Of a stretch of 64,000 nt of DNA, positions 50,809 to 60,456 are shown piece after piece. Under the pieces are notes generated by a model. The model was not told where the DNA came from, made no database searches, and saw only the letters and a program-made list of their open reading frames with translations. A program made the translations under genes and the position numbers. Numbering within the stretch: the stretch's first letter is position 1; each line of letters opens with the position of its first letter. This stretch comes from Fontisphaera persica (GTDB lineage Bacteria > Verrucomicrobiota > Verrucomicrobiia > Limisphaerales > Fontisphaeraceae), in the NCBI RefSeq assembly GCF_024832785.1, contig NZ_CP116615.1, positions 3,782,001 to 3,846,000 of the forward strand, given 5' to 3'.

Positions 50809-53493
50809 TCAAGGCTGGCCGCCGACGGCGGCCTTGAGCTTGGCTTCCAGTTCGGGGTTGGGGGCGGCGCCGCCGGCCATGGCTTTTTGGTAGTGCCATT
50901 GCGCCAGGGCGGGCGAGGGCGGCTGCTGGTGCAGGTACACCCACGCCAGATTCAGGTGGGCGGAGGCCAGCGCGGCATCGAGCTGCAATGCTTTGCGAAA
51001 AGCGCTTTCGGATTCGCGCACCAGGCCCTTCTTGCCCAGCACAAAGCCGAGGTAGTTGTACACATCGGCGCGCTGGTTGTCCTGCTTGAGGGACTGGCTG
51101 AGCGCCGCAATGGCATCGTCCAGCCGCCCCTGCTCAAAGCGGAGGATGCCCAACTGATACAGCAGGCCGGCGTGTTGGGCGTCAGCCGCCAGCCCTTGCT
51201 GAATGGTTTGCTCGGCCTCGGCCAGCTTGTTTTGTTCGAGCTGAACGGCGGCCAGTTGGTGGAGGGCCTGGGCGTTGGGATTGGGCTGGCGGGTCACCGC
51301 GGCGAGTTTTTGCTCCGCGGCGGGGAGGCGTCCCGCTTCGGCATCCTTGCGGGCCTCGAGGAAGACCTGGGTCATGGCGGCATCGGTTTTGGTGGGTTTG
51401 GCGGGCGGTTGGGGGCGGATGGGCGGCGCTTTCAGCAAGGCCAGCTCCTCGGGCGTGAGCGGCACGCGCTTGATTTCGTAAGCCTCCAGCCGCGCGCGCA
51501 AGGCGGCCATCTGGCGGGTCAAGTCGTCCGCGGTGGCGGCGCGCTGGCGCAGGGCGTACAAATCCCGGCTGGTTTCATTGAGTTTCTTTTGCAACTGGTC
51601 CCGTTCTTTTTCCAGTTCCTTCACCCGGCGGGTATCGCGGCTTTTGGCGGAGGATTCCCGTTCTTTTTCGGAAAGGAGGGCGGCCAGCCGGGTTTCGATG
51701 ATTTGCTGCTCTTTGCGCAGGGCGGCCATTTGCTCCTCCCGCTCCTGCTGGGCGGCCTGGGCGGCCAGCAATTCGTTTTCGAGCCGGCGGAGGCGGTCCA
51801 AATCCTGGGCGCGCAGCCGTTCGTACTCGGTTTGGGTGGTCTTCAGCCGTTTTTCCAAATCCTGCCGGGCGGCCTGGAGCACTTCGCGCTCGCGCTGCAG
51901 CGCGGCGGTCTGCTCTTCCATGGCGGCGGCCTTTTGCTGCAAGGCGGCCAGTTTCTTTTCGGCCTCCGCCAGACGCGGGTCCTGGGGCGGGGGCGCATTG
52001 GTGGTTTGGTGGAGCTGGCGGGCCAGCAATTCCTTTTCCAATTTCAAGGCTTCGAGGGCGGATTGCAGGGCGGCCTGCTGCTGGCGCGCCCGTTCCAATT
52101 CAGCGCTGCCCTGCTCCACCTGCGGTTGAAGGGCCTGCAGGCGTTGCTGCAATTCAAACAACTGCTTTTTCAAACTGAGGTTCTCCGCCTCGTAGGAGCG
52201 GGCCAGGGCGTTTTCGGGGGTCTGATTTTTCAGGCTGGCCTGCAGGGCTTCCTTTTCCTTCTGCAGCGCGGCCATCTGGCTGGCGGTCTCCTCCAGTTTT
52301 TTCTGGGTGGCGGCCAGGGCGTCCTGAGCTTTCTTCAATTCGGCGGGGTCCACCTTGGCGCTGGCCCTGGCCTGTTCTTCGGCCACCTGTTTTTGCAGGG
52401 CCTCCTTTTCTCTGGCCAGTTGTTCCGCCGCCGTGCTCTGGCGGGAAAGCTGTTCCTTCAGGGCTTCCAATTGCTGCGCCAGTTGCGCTTTTTGTTCCGC
52501 TGCGGCTTTTTGTTCCGCGCGCGCGGCGGCGGCTTCGGCTTCCGTGGTTTGCAGCAGGCGGCGGACTTCCGCCAGCGCCTCCTGGGTTTTGCGCAATTCC
52601 TCGGCGGTGGGGGCGGCGGCCAATTGGGCGCGGGTCTCGACGAGCTGCTGTTCCACGGCGGTTTTTTCCTTGCGCAGATTCTCCATGGCCTCCTGGGCGC
52701 GCGCCAGCTTCTGCTCGGCGTCAGCCAGCGCGGCGCGGGAGGATTCGGCCTGGCCCTTGCCGCGGGTTTGCTGCTCCTGCAACTGCTGGCGCAACTGGTC
52801 CCGCTCTTTTTGGAGGGCGGCGGCCTGCTCCTGCTGGCGTTCCAGGCGTTGTTGCGCCTCTTTGACGGCGCGCTGCAGCTCGTTGAGCTTGTCCGGGGAA
52901 ACCGCCCGGGCGGATTTTTCCTTCTCCTGTTCCAGGGTGACCTGCAATAAATCGCGTTCTTTTTCCAGGTTGCGGATGCGCTCTTCAGCCCGGGCCAGCT
53001 CGCGGGGGTCCGCGCCGGCAGGCTGGGCGGAGAGCGCCTCGCGCAATTTGGCCTCCAGCAGCAGCCTGTCGCTTTGCAATTGCTTGACCTGCGCCCGCAG
53101 GGCTTCCAACTCCTCGTTGAGCGCCGGAGAAACCGGAGCGGCGGGCGCCGGGGTGGCGGGTGGGGTGGGCGTGGAGGGCGGAGCGGCAGGCGCCGCGGGC
53201 GCGGGGGCGGGGGCCAGGTCGGCCAGCGCCTTGATTTTGCCGTTCAAATAGTTCAGGCGGTAGGTCACCACCTTTTCATTCCAGCCCGGGAAGCTGGCTT
53301 GCAGCCGTTGCAACTCCTGCAGGGCGGCGCGGTATTTGGGCAGCGCATCGGCGCCCCGGCCGGTTTCCATGAGCTGGTCGGCCTGCTGAATCAAATCGTA
53401 CACCCGCACGTATTGCTCCTCGGGACTTGCCAGCGCCGTGGCGGCCAGCAGCCCGCACAGCCACAGCGTCATCCATGTGCACAGACTTCTCAT
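50809..53493 (-). CDS. Exported long coiled-coil protein with C-terminal TPR repeats
   Basis: The protein has 894 residues from the ATG at 53493, which begins the signal peptide MRSLCTWMTLWLCGLLAATALA. An N-terminal helical part (~25-100) and a Pro/Ala linker precede about 500 residues of Gln/Glu/Ala/Lys-rich coiled coil (~140-660, with repeated LQKERD/LRKE-type heptads). The C-terminal ~180 residues hold three to four TPR motifs (LYQLGILRFEQGRLDDAIAA; VYNYLGFVLGKKGLVRESES; LNLAWVYLHQ). Probably a periplasmic or envelope scaffold. The gene is AG-biased; no specific family is recognised. Confidence 0.85.
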   Translation of the reverse strand: MRSLCTWMTLWLCGLLAATALASPEEQYVRVYDLIQQADQLMETGRGADALPKYRAALQELQRLQASFPGWNEKVVTYRLNYLNGKIKALADLAPAPAPAAPAAPPSTPTPPATPAPAAPVSPALNEELEALRAQVKQLQSDRLLLEAKLREALSAQPAGADPRELARAEERIRNLEKERDLLQVTLEQEKEKSARAVSPDKLNELQRAVKEAQQRLERQQEQAAALQKERDQLRQQLQEQQTRGKGQAESSRAALADAEQKLARAQEAMENLRKEKTAVEQQLVETRAQLAAAPTAEELRKTQEALAEVRRLLQTTEAEAAAARAEQKAAAEQKAQLAQQLEALKEQLSRQSTAAEQLAREKEALQKQVAEEQARASAKVDPAELKKAQDALAATQKKLEETASQMAALQKEKEALQASLKNQTPENALARSYEAENLSLKKQLFELQQRLQALQPQVEQGSAELERARQQQAALQSALEALKLEKELLARQLHQTTNAPPPQDPRLAEAEKKLAALQQKAAAMEEQTAALQREREVLQAARQDLEKRLKTTQTEYERLRAQDLDRLRRLENELLAAQAAQQEREEQMAALRKEQQIIETRLAALLSEKERESSAKSRDTRRVKELEKERDQLQKKLNETSRDLYALRQRAATADDLTRQMAALRARLEAYEIKRVPLTPEELALLKAPPIRPQPPAKPTKTDAAMTQVFLEARKDAEAGRLPAAEQKLAAVTRQPNPNAQALHQLAAVQLEQNKLAEAEQTIQQGLAADAQHAGLLYQLGILRFEQGRLDDAIAALSQSLKQDNQRADVYNYLGFVLGKKGLVRESESAFRKALQLDAALASAHLNLAWVYLHQQPPSPALAQWHYQKAMAGGAAPNPELEAKLKAAVGGQP

Positions 53494-53642
53494 GCCTTCA
53501 TGATAGGCAAGGAAAGCTCGTGGAATCACGCATAAAGAAACGGCGCAAAACGCCGGCGCCAGACCCCCCATTCGAGGGACCAGGGGCGTTGGCGGCCTGC
53601 GGGAATCCTGCGGCGCTGTCCGGGCGGTCCCGCCTGGCTGAA

Positions 53643-56429
53643 TCATGGGGCTACGATGACGACATCCGCTTTGCGTTGGGCGGGGGTGATTTGCCAGGAG
53701 ACCAGCCGGCCATTGCGGTAGGCGCCTTCGATGACGGTACGTTGCGGGGCATGCAATTTGAAATCCACATCCCAGGCCTTGGGCCAGGCAGGGAACAGGA
53801 AAATACGCGGCCCATCGGTTTGCAGGAGCATGGCCTGGAAGGTTTTCATGAGCACGCCGCCGTGGTCCTGGTCGGGCGTCCAGTCATAGTTGGGCCCCCA
53901 GAAGGCCGGGAAACGCTCGTTGCGGTCCCAGTGCCGGGCGCGCCAGGCCAAACCCTTGCGGGCCTCCTCGGCCAGCCCCAGGTAGGCCATGAAAATGTCA
54001 TCCTGCCGCCAGCCAAAGTGGCCTTTGTCTTCGCGATGCTCCAGGGCGGCCAGCGCCCAGTCCACGTTGGGCCGGTTGAACGCGAACAAGCGGAAGGGGA
54101 AGACGGGGTACAGCTCCGGGTTTTCGACGTTGCGTTTGTCGGCAAAAAAGGCGGCGGGCGCCAGGGCCTTGCGGCCGCGGATTTCGCGCAGGGGAATGGG
54201 CGGCAGCTTGGCGCGGAATTGCTGCCAGAAACGGCGGTCAGCGGCGGGCGCCAGCGTGGCGGGCAGCGCCAGCAGGCGCTCGGTGAGAGCGATGCAGCCG
54301 GACAGCTCGGTGACGGCGTTGGTGCAGCGCCACCAGGTTTCCGCCGCCTGGGAGGGATACATCACCAACTGGCCGCTGGCGTTGGTGGGATAGTGCCGGT
54401 CAAAAAAGGTGAGGACCTCGCGCACCAGCGGCAGCACGGACTGTTGCAGGAATTCGCGGTCCAGGGTGTGCTCGTAATAATCCATCATCATCCAGCCCAA
54501 TTCGAGGCCGCAGAGCCATTCATATTTGTGCCAGCCGCTTTCCTGTAATTTATCCTGGCGCTGCTCGAAGGGTGTCCAGCCGTAGGTCTCGCTGAAAATG
54601 GCGCCCCAAAACATGATGCATTCAGGATAAAACGCGCCGGCATGGCCGCAGTAAAGCTGCGTGCGGTACCGGCACAAGGGCAGCAAATCCCGGGCATACA
54701 TGCGAAACAGCGGCTGCTGCAAATCGAAGTCGCCCGAGGTGCAAAGGGAGAGGTACGGCAGCCGGGTGTTTTGCCACCAATACCCGGGGCCCCACCGGCG
54801 GTAATCCGGGTCTTTTTCCGTGGGGCCGGGCGGCACGGTGAAGAGGGAGCCGTTGAATTTTATGGGATAATTGCCCCGCCCGGCGCAGGCGGTAATGAAG
54901 CGCTGTAAATGATACATCTGGCTGATGTAGGCGGCTTCATCCTTGACCGCGGCGCCCACGTCGCTGGCGGCCAGACGGCCATTCACATACAGCCGGCATC
55001 CGCCCGCCGCCGCGTCGGCCACCGCGGCGATGTGCGTCCACTGTCCTGCTGGCACGGCGTTGGCGAGGGTCAATTCATGCTGCCCCACAATCCACCGCAG
55101 GCTGTTGCCCGGGTAGGTGTCCAGCAGAAAGCCGTCGCGCTGGCCGGCGGTGAGTTTGTCCAGCACGCGGGCGCCGCCGCCGGGCAGTTTTTCCGGGCGC
55201 ACCCAGGCTTCGGCGGTGAAACTGGGCGGCCACCCCCAGTTGGTGCTGCCGGGGACGGCGTGGGGGACGGCATTGGTGGCGGTGAAAAGCACGCGGGCGC
55301 CAGCGGGCAGCGGTTGTTGCGGGCCCGTGGCGGCCAGGGCCGCAATTTCCGCGTCAGTCAGGGCCTGGCCCAGCACACTGACCCGCCCCAGTTCGCCGCG
55401 ATAGCGGTTGCCGCCGCCGGAATCGAAACCAACGCGCAGGGGATGGCGATTGGCAGGCGCGAGTGGCTCGGCCTGGGCTGCGGCGTGATGGGTATTGAGC
55501 GTGGCGCGAATCCAGCTTCGCTCCCAAAATTCCCGCCACCAGGCTTCGTGCGCGGCGCGGTGCAGGGCAAACGACGTGGACTCAAAACGGCGGCGGACGG
55601 CATCGGCATCGGCCAGCCATTCCGCTGGTGTGGCGGGATGCCGGGCGGTGACATAAATGCTGAAGCGTTGCGCGGTGGCCGGGGGCGCGCGGAGGGTGCG
55701 GTCGTTCACGCGCTGAGCGCCGGGGGCAGTTACCAAGGCGCCAAAGGTTCGATGCATCAAGGGGTCCGGCTGGGGGAATCCTGTGAGTCCCTGGATTTGG
55801 GCCATCAAAGCCGGCCCGATGGATTTGCGATTGTGATGATACCACCCCACACCGTCGGGATAATTTTCCAGTACTGTGTCTGGCTCGATGAGCATGCTTT
55901 CCTGCCTGCCGCTGGGGTCTTTGCGGTGCATGAGCACATCGCTGACTTCCGTGGTGGCCACGGCCATTTGCTGGGTGCGCCACAACTCAAGGAAGGCGGT
56001 AATTTCCCGGGGCGCGGCGCTGTCCAGTGTCACGTGCACCACGGGATGGTGCGCGTCCACCCATACTTGCAGGCGGGTGCGCGCTGCGCCTTCGCCGGCC
56101 TCGACGCGCAGGGTGGCGTCGCGCAGACTGAGCGTCTGCCGAAACGGTGCGCCGGGGGTGAAGGGATTGGGGGAAATCTGCAGCCGCACCTTGCCCACTT
56201 TGACCAGCCGGCCGTAATCGTCCCAGGCATCAGTGCGTGCCAGGTAGAGGTGCAAATCGCCGGCCGCCGTGACCCAGGCGTTGACCGCCACTTCGCCGTT
56301 GCCCAAGGGCATGGAGCCGTGGTGGTTGGTGCTGGGCGAGTCCCAAACCACATCGTATTGGGCTAGGGGGTCGGCCGCGCGCCCCAGCAAAGCCGCCGCC
56401 AGCAATAACCCGGCACACAAGGATTTCAT
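53643..56429 (-). CDS. Secreted GH95-like glycosidase with DUF5703 and LamG-like domains
   Basis: The protein has 928 residues from the ATG at 56429 (signal MKSLCAGLLLAAALLGRAA). The N-terminal beta-domain carries YDVVWDSPSTNHHGSMPLGN and NGEVAVNAWV (DUF5703, related to GH95 N-domains). A concanavalin-like LamG module is inserted at ~330-490 (FTAEAWVRPEKLPGGGARVL; GQWTHIAAVAD; RLYVNGRLAAS). The C-terminal (alpha/alpha)6 barrel follows (CGHAGAFYPECIMFWGAIFS; YEWLCGLELGWMMMDYY). It probably cleaves fucose- or galactose-containing glycans. The LamG inserted into the middle, rather than placed at an end, is notable. Confidence 0.82.
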   Translation of the reverse strand: MKSLCAGLLLAAALLGRAADPLAQYDVVWDSPSTNHHGSMPLGNGEVAVNAWVTAAGDLHLYLARTDAWDDYGRLVKVGKVRLQISPNPFTPGAPFRQTLSLRDATLRVEAGEGAARTRLQVWVDAHHPVVHVTLDSAAPREITAFLELWRTQQMAVATTEVSDVLMHRKDPSGRQESMLIEPDTVLENYPDGVGWYHHNRKSIGPALMAQIQGLTGFPQPDPLMHRTFGALVTAPGAQRVNDRTLRAPPATAQRFSIYVTARHPATPAEWLADADAVRRRFESTSFALHRAAHEAWWREFWERSWIRATLNTHHAAAQAEPLAPANRHPLRVGFDSGGGNRYRGELGRVSVLGQALTDAEIAALAATGPQQPLPAGARVLFTATNAVPHAVPGSTNWGWPPSFTAEAWVRPEKLPGGGARVLDKLTAGQRDGFLLDTYPGNSLRWIVGQHELTLANAVPAGQWTHIAAVADAAAGGCRLYVNGRLAASDVGAAVKDEAAYISQMYHLQRFITACAGRGNYPIKFNGSLFTVPPGPTEKDPDYRRWGPGYWWQNTRLPYLSLCTSGDFDLQQPLFRMYARDLLPLCRYRTQLYCGHAGAFYPECIMFWGAIFSETYGWTPFEQRQDKLQESGWHKYEWLCGLELGWMMMDYYEHTLDREFLQQSVLPLVREVLTFFDRHYPTNASGQLVMYPSQAAETWWRCTNAVTELSGCIALTERLLALPATLAPAADRRFWQQFRAKLPPIPLREIRGRKALAPAAFFADKRNVENPELYPVFPFRLFAFNRPNVDWALAALEHREDKGHFGWRQDDIFMAYLGLAEEARKGLAWRARHWDRNERFPAFWGPNYDWTPDQDHGGVLMKTFQAMLLQTDGPRIFLFPAWPKAWDVDFKLHAPQRTVIEGAYRNGRLVSWQITPAQRKADVVIVAP

Positions 56430-56533
56430 GGGGCTAGGATGACGCATCCGCCGCAAAAACACAATGGGGGGCGGACAAGCCTCAGGGCTTGCGGGCATTG
56501 CTGGGCACGTCTGAGGATGGTAGGATAAGGGGC

Positions 56534-57415
56534 ATGTCATCACCTGCCCGGTTGCCCGTGCGTTCCGAGGAGCAAGCCCGTGAATGGAGCCTGGTCCTGA
56601 TTAGTCAGGGCATTGAAACGGTGCTGGCGCGGGACGCGGAAACGGGCGAGTGGTTCCTGGAGATGGCGCCGGAGCATTTTTCCCATGCCTGCCAGTCGCT
56701 TCGGCTGTATTTGGTGGAGAATCGGAACCGGCGCTGGCAAAGCCCGGTGGAGTGGGCGGGGGAGGTGTACGATTGGCGGGCATGGTTTTGGGCCTTGTTG
56801 ATGGCGGTCATGTTCTGGCTGGAGCGGGTGTTGCCGGTGGATTTGTCAGTAACTGGGCGGGTGGATGGCGCGGCCGTGGCGCAAGGGGAGATTTGGCGGT
56901 TGTTCACCGCCACCACGTTGCATGGGGATGAGGGGCATCTATTGATGAATCTGGCCTCGGGCGTGCTGTTTCTCGGACTGGCGATGGGGGCCTTTGGGGC
57001 GGGCGCGGCTTTGCTGGCCAGTATGTTGGCCGGGGTGGCGGGCAATGGGGTCACCTTGTTGGTGCATGGGCAGGCGCACTTGAGCCTCGGGGCCTCCGGG
57101 GTGGTGATGGGGGCCTTGGGGTTGCTGGCGGCGCAATCGCTGGCGGAGGCGGCCAGCCTGCCACGGCGCCAATGGCTGACGCGCGGGCTGGGGGGAGTGG
57201 TCTTGTTGACGGTGTTGCTGGGATTAAACCCCGCCAGTGACGTGGCGGCGCACTTGGGAGGCTTGGGAGCGGGACTACTGCTGGGGATGGCCCTGGTGGC
57301 ATGGCGGCAACACCGGCCTGCGGCGCCTGCTCGTTGGGACCCCTGGCTGGCCTATGTTTGCGGGGGACTGCTGGCCACGGCATGGGGCCTGGCCCTGTGG
57401 AGCCACGCGCCTTGA
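56534..57415 (+). CDS. Rhomboid family intramembrane serine protease
   Basis: The protein has 293 residues from the ATG at 56534 (AAGGGG 5 bp upstream). An N-terminal soluble part (~1-80) is followed by about seven membrane helices. The catalytic dyad is visible: S188 in LGASGVVMG and H240 in DVAAHLGGLGAG. HLLMN (H135, N139) supplies the oxyanion residues. WRLFTATTLHGDEGHLLMNL is the family L1-loop region. It cleaves membrane-protein substrates within the bilayer; the substrate is unknown. Confidence 0.93.
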   Translation: MSSPARLPVRSEEQAREWSLVLISQGIETVLARDAETGEWFLEMAPEHFSHACQSLRLYLVENRNRRWQSPVEWAGEVYDWRAWFWALLMAVMFWLERVLPVDLSVTGRVDGAAVAQGEIWRLFTATTLHGDEGHLLMNLASGVLFLGLAMGAFGAGAALLASMLAGVAGNGVTLLVHGQAHLSLGASGVVMGALGLLAAQSLAEAASLPRRQWLTRGLGGVVLLTVLLGLNPASDVAAHLGGLGAGLLLGMALVAWRQHRPAAPARWDPWLAYVCGGLLATAWGLALWSHAP

Positions 57416-57488
57416 ACCCCTCCCTGTCAGTGTAGTCCGGGTTGTCCTGACGCCGTGCCGGGTGTGCCAGTTTGCTGGTGGGCGCAGC

Positions 57489-57815
57489 TTATTGCAAGAA
57501 GGTACAGACGTACTCGCAGATGCCGTCTTTGACCTCGATGTCAAAGCTGGACTTGGCTGGCACATGGAAATTGGTGCCGCCTGTGAAAGTCTGGGCGGGA
57601 GCGCCATTGACCTGGACCGAGCACTGGCCGGCCACAATTTCCATGCGCTCCGGCGCGTCGGTGTTAAACCGGTACTTGCCCGGGTAAATCAAGCCCAGCG
57701 TCTTGCGGGTGCCATCCGGAAAAATCAACGTATGGCTGACCACTTTGCCATCAAAATAAATGTTGGCTTTGGCCACCGCGGTCACGCCGACAAACTGAAT
57801 CGGAAACGTTGACAT
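57489..57815 (-). CDS. ppnP: Pyrimidine/purine nucleoside phosphorylase PpnP
   Basis: The protein has 108 residues from the ATG at 57815. The cupin-fold PpnP/DUF1255 family shows KANIYFDGKVVSHTLIFPDG, KTLGLIYPGKYRFNT, PERMEIVAGQCSVQV and a final Cys-containing strand YVCTFLQ. The E. coli enzyme phosphorolyses several nucleosides to bases and ribose-1-phosphate. Length and motif order match the family. Single-gene unit, convergent with the rhomboid gene. Confidence 0.93.
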   Translation of the reverse strand: MSTFPIQFVGVTAVAKANIYFDGKVVSHTLIFPDGTRKTLGLIYPGKYRFNTDAPERMEIVAGQCSVQVNGAPAQTFTGGTNFHVPAKSSFDIEVKDGICEYVCTFLQ

Positions 57816-58013
57816 AATGGGAGGGGAGTTTTTGGTTTTGGGCGCATTTGTCAAGCATGGAAGCCCAGGAAATCAGAAATCCGCCTCTCACCCCCGGGCG
57901 AAAGCCGGTTGGAAACAGAATGGCCGGCTGGACCACCGGCCCGTGGCCGGGGCATGGCGCCGGGATTCCGCCGCGTGGGAGGGGGGACTCGGCCGCTGCG
58001 GGTCACGGCCCGA

Positions 58014-58436
58014 TTACCGGGCCTGCCGCACACGGATGGTGTATTTCTGGGCGGTGGGCTGGGTGGAGACAAAGCTCACGCCTTCCTGGGCATTTTCATC
58101 CAGGATGACGTCGCGCCACGGGGTGTCTTCCACCACAAAGCCCTGGGCGTCCTTGAAGACGCAATTCATTTGCACCTGAATGCGGCGGTGCAGGCGGTTG
58201 CGGACATTGGCGGAGACCTGGAGCCGTCCATCGTCCAGACGGCGTTCCTGGATGCCGTGGCAGGTCACACTCGTCTGGGTGGCACGGTCCAGGAGCACGA
58301 AGTTGGCGCGGTTTTCCAAATCGTACTTGTTGGTGTTTTTGGGGGCATAAGCGCCGGTGTCAATGTTGCTGGTCTGGCAGCCGGTGACAAGCAGGGCTGC
58401 GGTGCACAAGAGGAGGGTGCCAAGAGGAGCATTCAT
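58014..58436 (-). CDS. YcfL/DUF1425-like lipoprotein
   Basis: The protein has 140 residues. The lipobox LLVTGC puts the lipidated Cys at 20. The C-terminal ~90 residues resemble DUF1425/YcfL (VSANVRNRLHRRIQVQMNCV; FKDAQGFVVEDTPWRDVIL). In E. coli ycfL lies next to lpoB. Here it is the third gene of a lipoprotein operon, its ATG overlapping the upstream stop. The role is unknown but probably linked to peptidoglycan synthesis. Confidence 0.8.
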   Translation of the reverse strand: MNAPLGTLLLCTAALLVTGCQTSNIDTGAYAPKNTNKYDLENRANFVLLDRATQTSVTCHGIQERRLDDGRLQVSANVRNRLHRRIQVQMNCVFKDAQGFVVEDTPWRDVILDENAQEGVSFVSTQPTAQKYTIRVRQAR

Positions 58437-59605
58437 AGGTCCATGCGGTTCACCGATTGGTCACTGACAAATAGGACCGTATCGCGGTCGGGCGCCACGG
58501 TCACATTCCATTGTTTGGTAAAAGTGCTTACGGGCTGGTGGTCCCGATTCCAAAACTCGATGGTCAGCGCATGCCGGCCCGGGGGCACTTGCAGGGCGGC
58601 AAAGCCGAGAAACTGGGGGAGGTTGTCCCAGCAGCGGGTGTCCGCGGCAGGGTTGGCGGCGGCGGCGATGAGTTTGGCCACCAGCCCGGCGCCCAGGACG
58701 GCCAGGCCGGCTTCGCTGGTATCATCGTGCATGGCCATGACGGCGCCGCCGATGATGGCCACATTGCCGGCGGTATCGGTGGTGCTTTTGAAGACGGCCT
58801 TGTTTTTGAGCACGTGGTCCATGACGCGCCCACCGCGGGTGGTGGCCTGGAAGTTGAGGTCGTCATACGGCCCCACCCGGGCCAGCTCCTGGGTGCCTTG
58901 TTTGATGACGGCCATGACCACCGGCGATTCAAAAGTGCGGAAGCGCAACTGCTCGCGGTATTCGCCGGTGGCGTATTTCTGCGGGCCGGGGCCGTACTCG
59001 AGAAAGACCAGCAGGTTGGCGCGGGGGTTGTATGGGGGCAGCGGGGCGGGGGCGCGCGCCTGGGCGCGTTTGAAGGCGTCGCTGCCGTCGCCGCCGAGTT
59101 TCACGGTGGCGTAGCCGTCGAGGTAGTCCAGAAGGATGTAATCCCCGGCGTACGTTTTGTTTTCCGCATCGCTGTCCATGAACTGGGCATTGCGGAAGCA
59201 GGCGCGGGCGTTGTCCACTTCTCCCGCCCGCCAATACAGGAGGCCGCGATAGAAGTTGGCCATGGAGCGCTCATACGGCTCGCCGATGAAGGATTTTTTG
59301 GCTTCCTCGTGGAAGAGGCTGCGGGCTTTTTTGGCATCGCGGTCAGGGCCAAAGATGTTGTTGACCCGGGCCAGGGCTTCGTCGAGCAGGCGGGTGGCCG
59401 TGTCATATTGGCCGCGGCGCAGGGCATGCAGGGCGGTGCGATACTGCCAGAGCACGCGGTCGCGCGGGGGGGCGCGCACAATCATGGCCAGGCCGTGCGC
59501 CACGGGGTCGGCCTGGGCGTCCGGCAACGGCGGGCCGGGGGGCGTGGTGACACACCCCGCCATTCCCAGAAGGGCGCACAACAACCAAACCGGCCAGGCC
59601 TTCAT
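58433..59605 (-). CDS. COG3014-like lipoprotein
   Basis: The protein has 390 residues. The lipobox LLGMAGC puts the lipid anchor at Cys18. TPR-like helices lie at ~55-160 (YRTALHALRRGQYDTATRLL; NFYRGLLYWRAGEVDNARAC). A Gly/Ala-rich membrane-like stretch lies at ~295-320 (GLAVLGAGLVAKLIAAAANP), and a beta-rich C-terminus follows (HALTIEFWNRDHQPVSTF). It matches the COG3014 type that accompanies LpoB and YcfL in gammaproteobacteria. Operon position between LpoB-like and YcfL-like genes (27-bp gap and 4-bp overlap) supports a joint outer-membrane role. Confidence 0.75.
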   Translation of the reverse strand: MKAWPVWLLCALLGMAGCVTTPPGPPLPDAQADPVAHGLAMIVRAPPRDRVLWQYRTALHALRRGQYDTATRLLDEALARVNNIFGPDRDAKKARSLFHEEAKKSFIGEPYERSMANFYRGLLYWRAGEVDNARACFRNAQFMDSDAENKTYAGDYILLDYLDGYATVKLGGDGSDAFKRAQARAPAPLPPYNPRANLLVFLEYGPGPQKYATGEYREQLRFRTFESPVVMAVIKQGTQELARVGPYDDLNFQATTRGGRVMDHVLKNKAVFKSTTDTAGNVAIIGGAVMAMHDDTSEAGLAVLGAGLVAKLIAAAANPAADTRCWDNLPQFLGFAALQVPPGRHALTIEFWNRDHQPVSTFTKQWNVTVAPDRDTVLFVSDQSVNRMDL

Positions 59606-59632
59606 AAAAAATGCGGCGGGCGCCGCCGGAGC

Positions 59633-60262
59633 TTAGCGGTAGGCGGCGTCTTCCTGTCCCTGCTTTTTCACCTCCATGGAATCTTTGAACACAATTTCGG
59701 AGGTGCGGGCGTTAATCAGTTCAAAGGTGTAGAGGATGTAATCACTGGTGCCGCGCGAGGTGCGGGTGGTCAGGCTCTGGAGCTTGCCCGTGAGGAAGTA
59801 ATCCGCGCCTTTGAATTCCTGCACGTTGGGGTCGGAGGTGGAGGTGACCTGCCCGCTGCGTTTCATCTCGCGCTCGCGCTCCAGCGCCGCCAGCCGCTCG
59901 CGGGCGAGGAAGCGGACCTTGCCGCCGGCCTTGCTGATGAGCTCGGTCTGGATGCGGGTCAGGAAGATGTCTTTGTTGATGGTGAACCGGGTTTCGTTGA
60001 TGACCGGGTCCAGCACGATGTAGGGCGGGGTCTGGGCGTTTTTGATTTCCGGCACATTAAGGATGTTGCGGGCAATCTTATCGGTTACCGCCACCAAGTC
60101 TTGCGACTCGATACCGGTGCCGGCCACAAACCCGGCTTCATCCGGGCGCAGGACGGTGACGCCGGTGCCCGAGGGATTTTTCACGCCAGCCGAGGTGCAA
60201 CCGCCAGCCACGGCGGCCAACACGCCCAGGCACAGCCAATGTTTCCAAAAATTCATTTTCAT
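59633..60262 (-). CDS. LpoB-like penicillin-binding-protein activator lipoprotein
   Basis: The protein has 209 residues. The lipobox VAGGC gives lipidation at Cys22. The C-terminal alpha/beta domain resembles LpoB/YcfM: VAVTDKIARNILNVPEI, PYIVLDPVINETRFTINKDI, KGADYFLTGKLQSLTTRT and DYILYTFELINARTSEIVF. LpoB activates the bifunctional peptidoglycan synthase PBP1b from the outer membrane. First gene of a three-lipoprotein operon. A missing Pro-rich linker suggests a shorter reach than in E. coli. Confidence 0.85.
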   Translation of the reverse strand: MKMNFWKHWLCLGVLAAVAGGCTSAGVKNPSGTGVTVLRPDEAGFVAGTGIESQDLVAVTDKIARNILNVPEIKNAQTPPYIVLDPVINETRFTINKDIFLTRIQTELISKAGGKVRFLARERLAALEREREMKRSGQVTSTSDPNVQEFKGADYFLTGKLQSLTTRTSRGTSDYILYTFELINARTSEIVFKDSMEVKKQGQEDAAYR

Positions 60263-60456
60263 AAGGTCATGCTTCTGCTTGGGGTGGCGCGTGGATGCGC
60301 ACGGCCACCTCCCATTGCTTTGGACGGCGGGCGAGCGGCTTTATTCGCTGCCCGGCTTCACCCTACATCCATGCCCGCAGAAAGGCAAGGGGGGTGCGGG
60401 CGGCCCCCAGGGCCTTCCATCTTGGCCTGGCCGCCCTTTCCTGCTAACTTAGCTTT

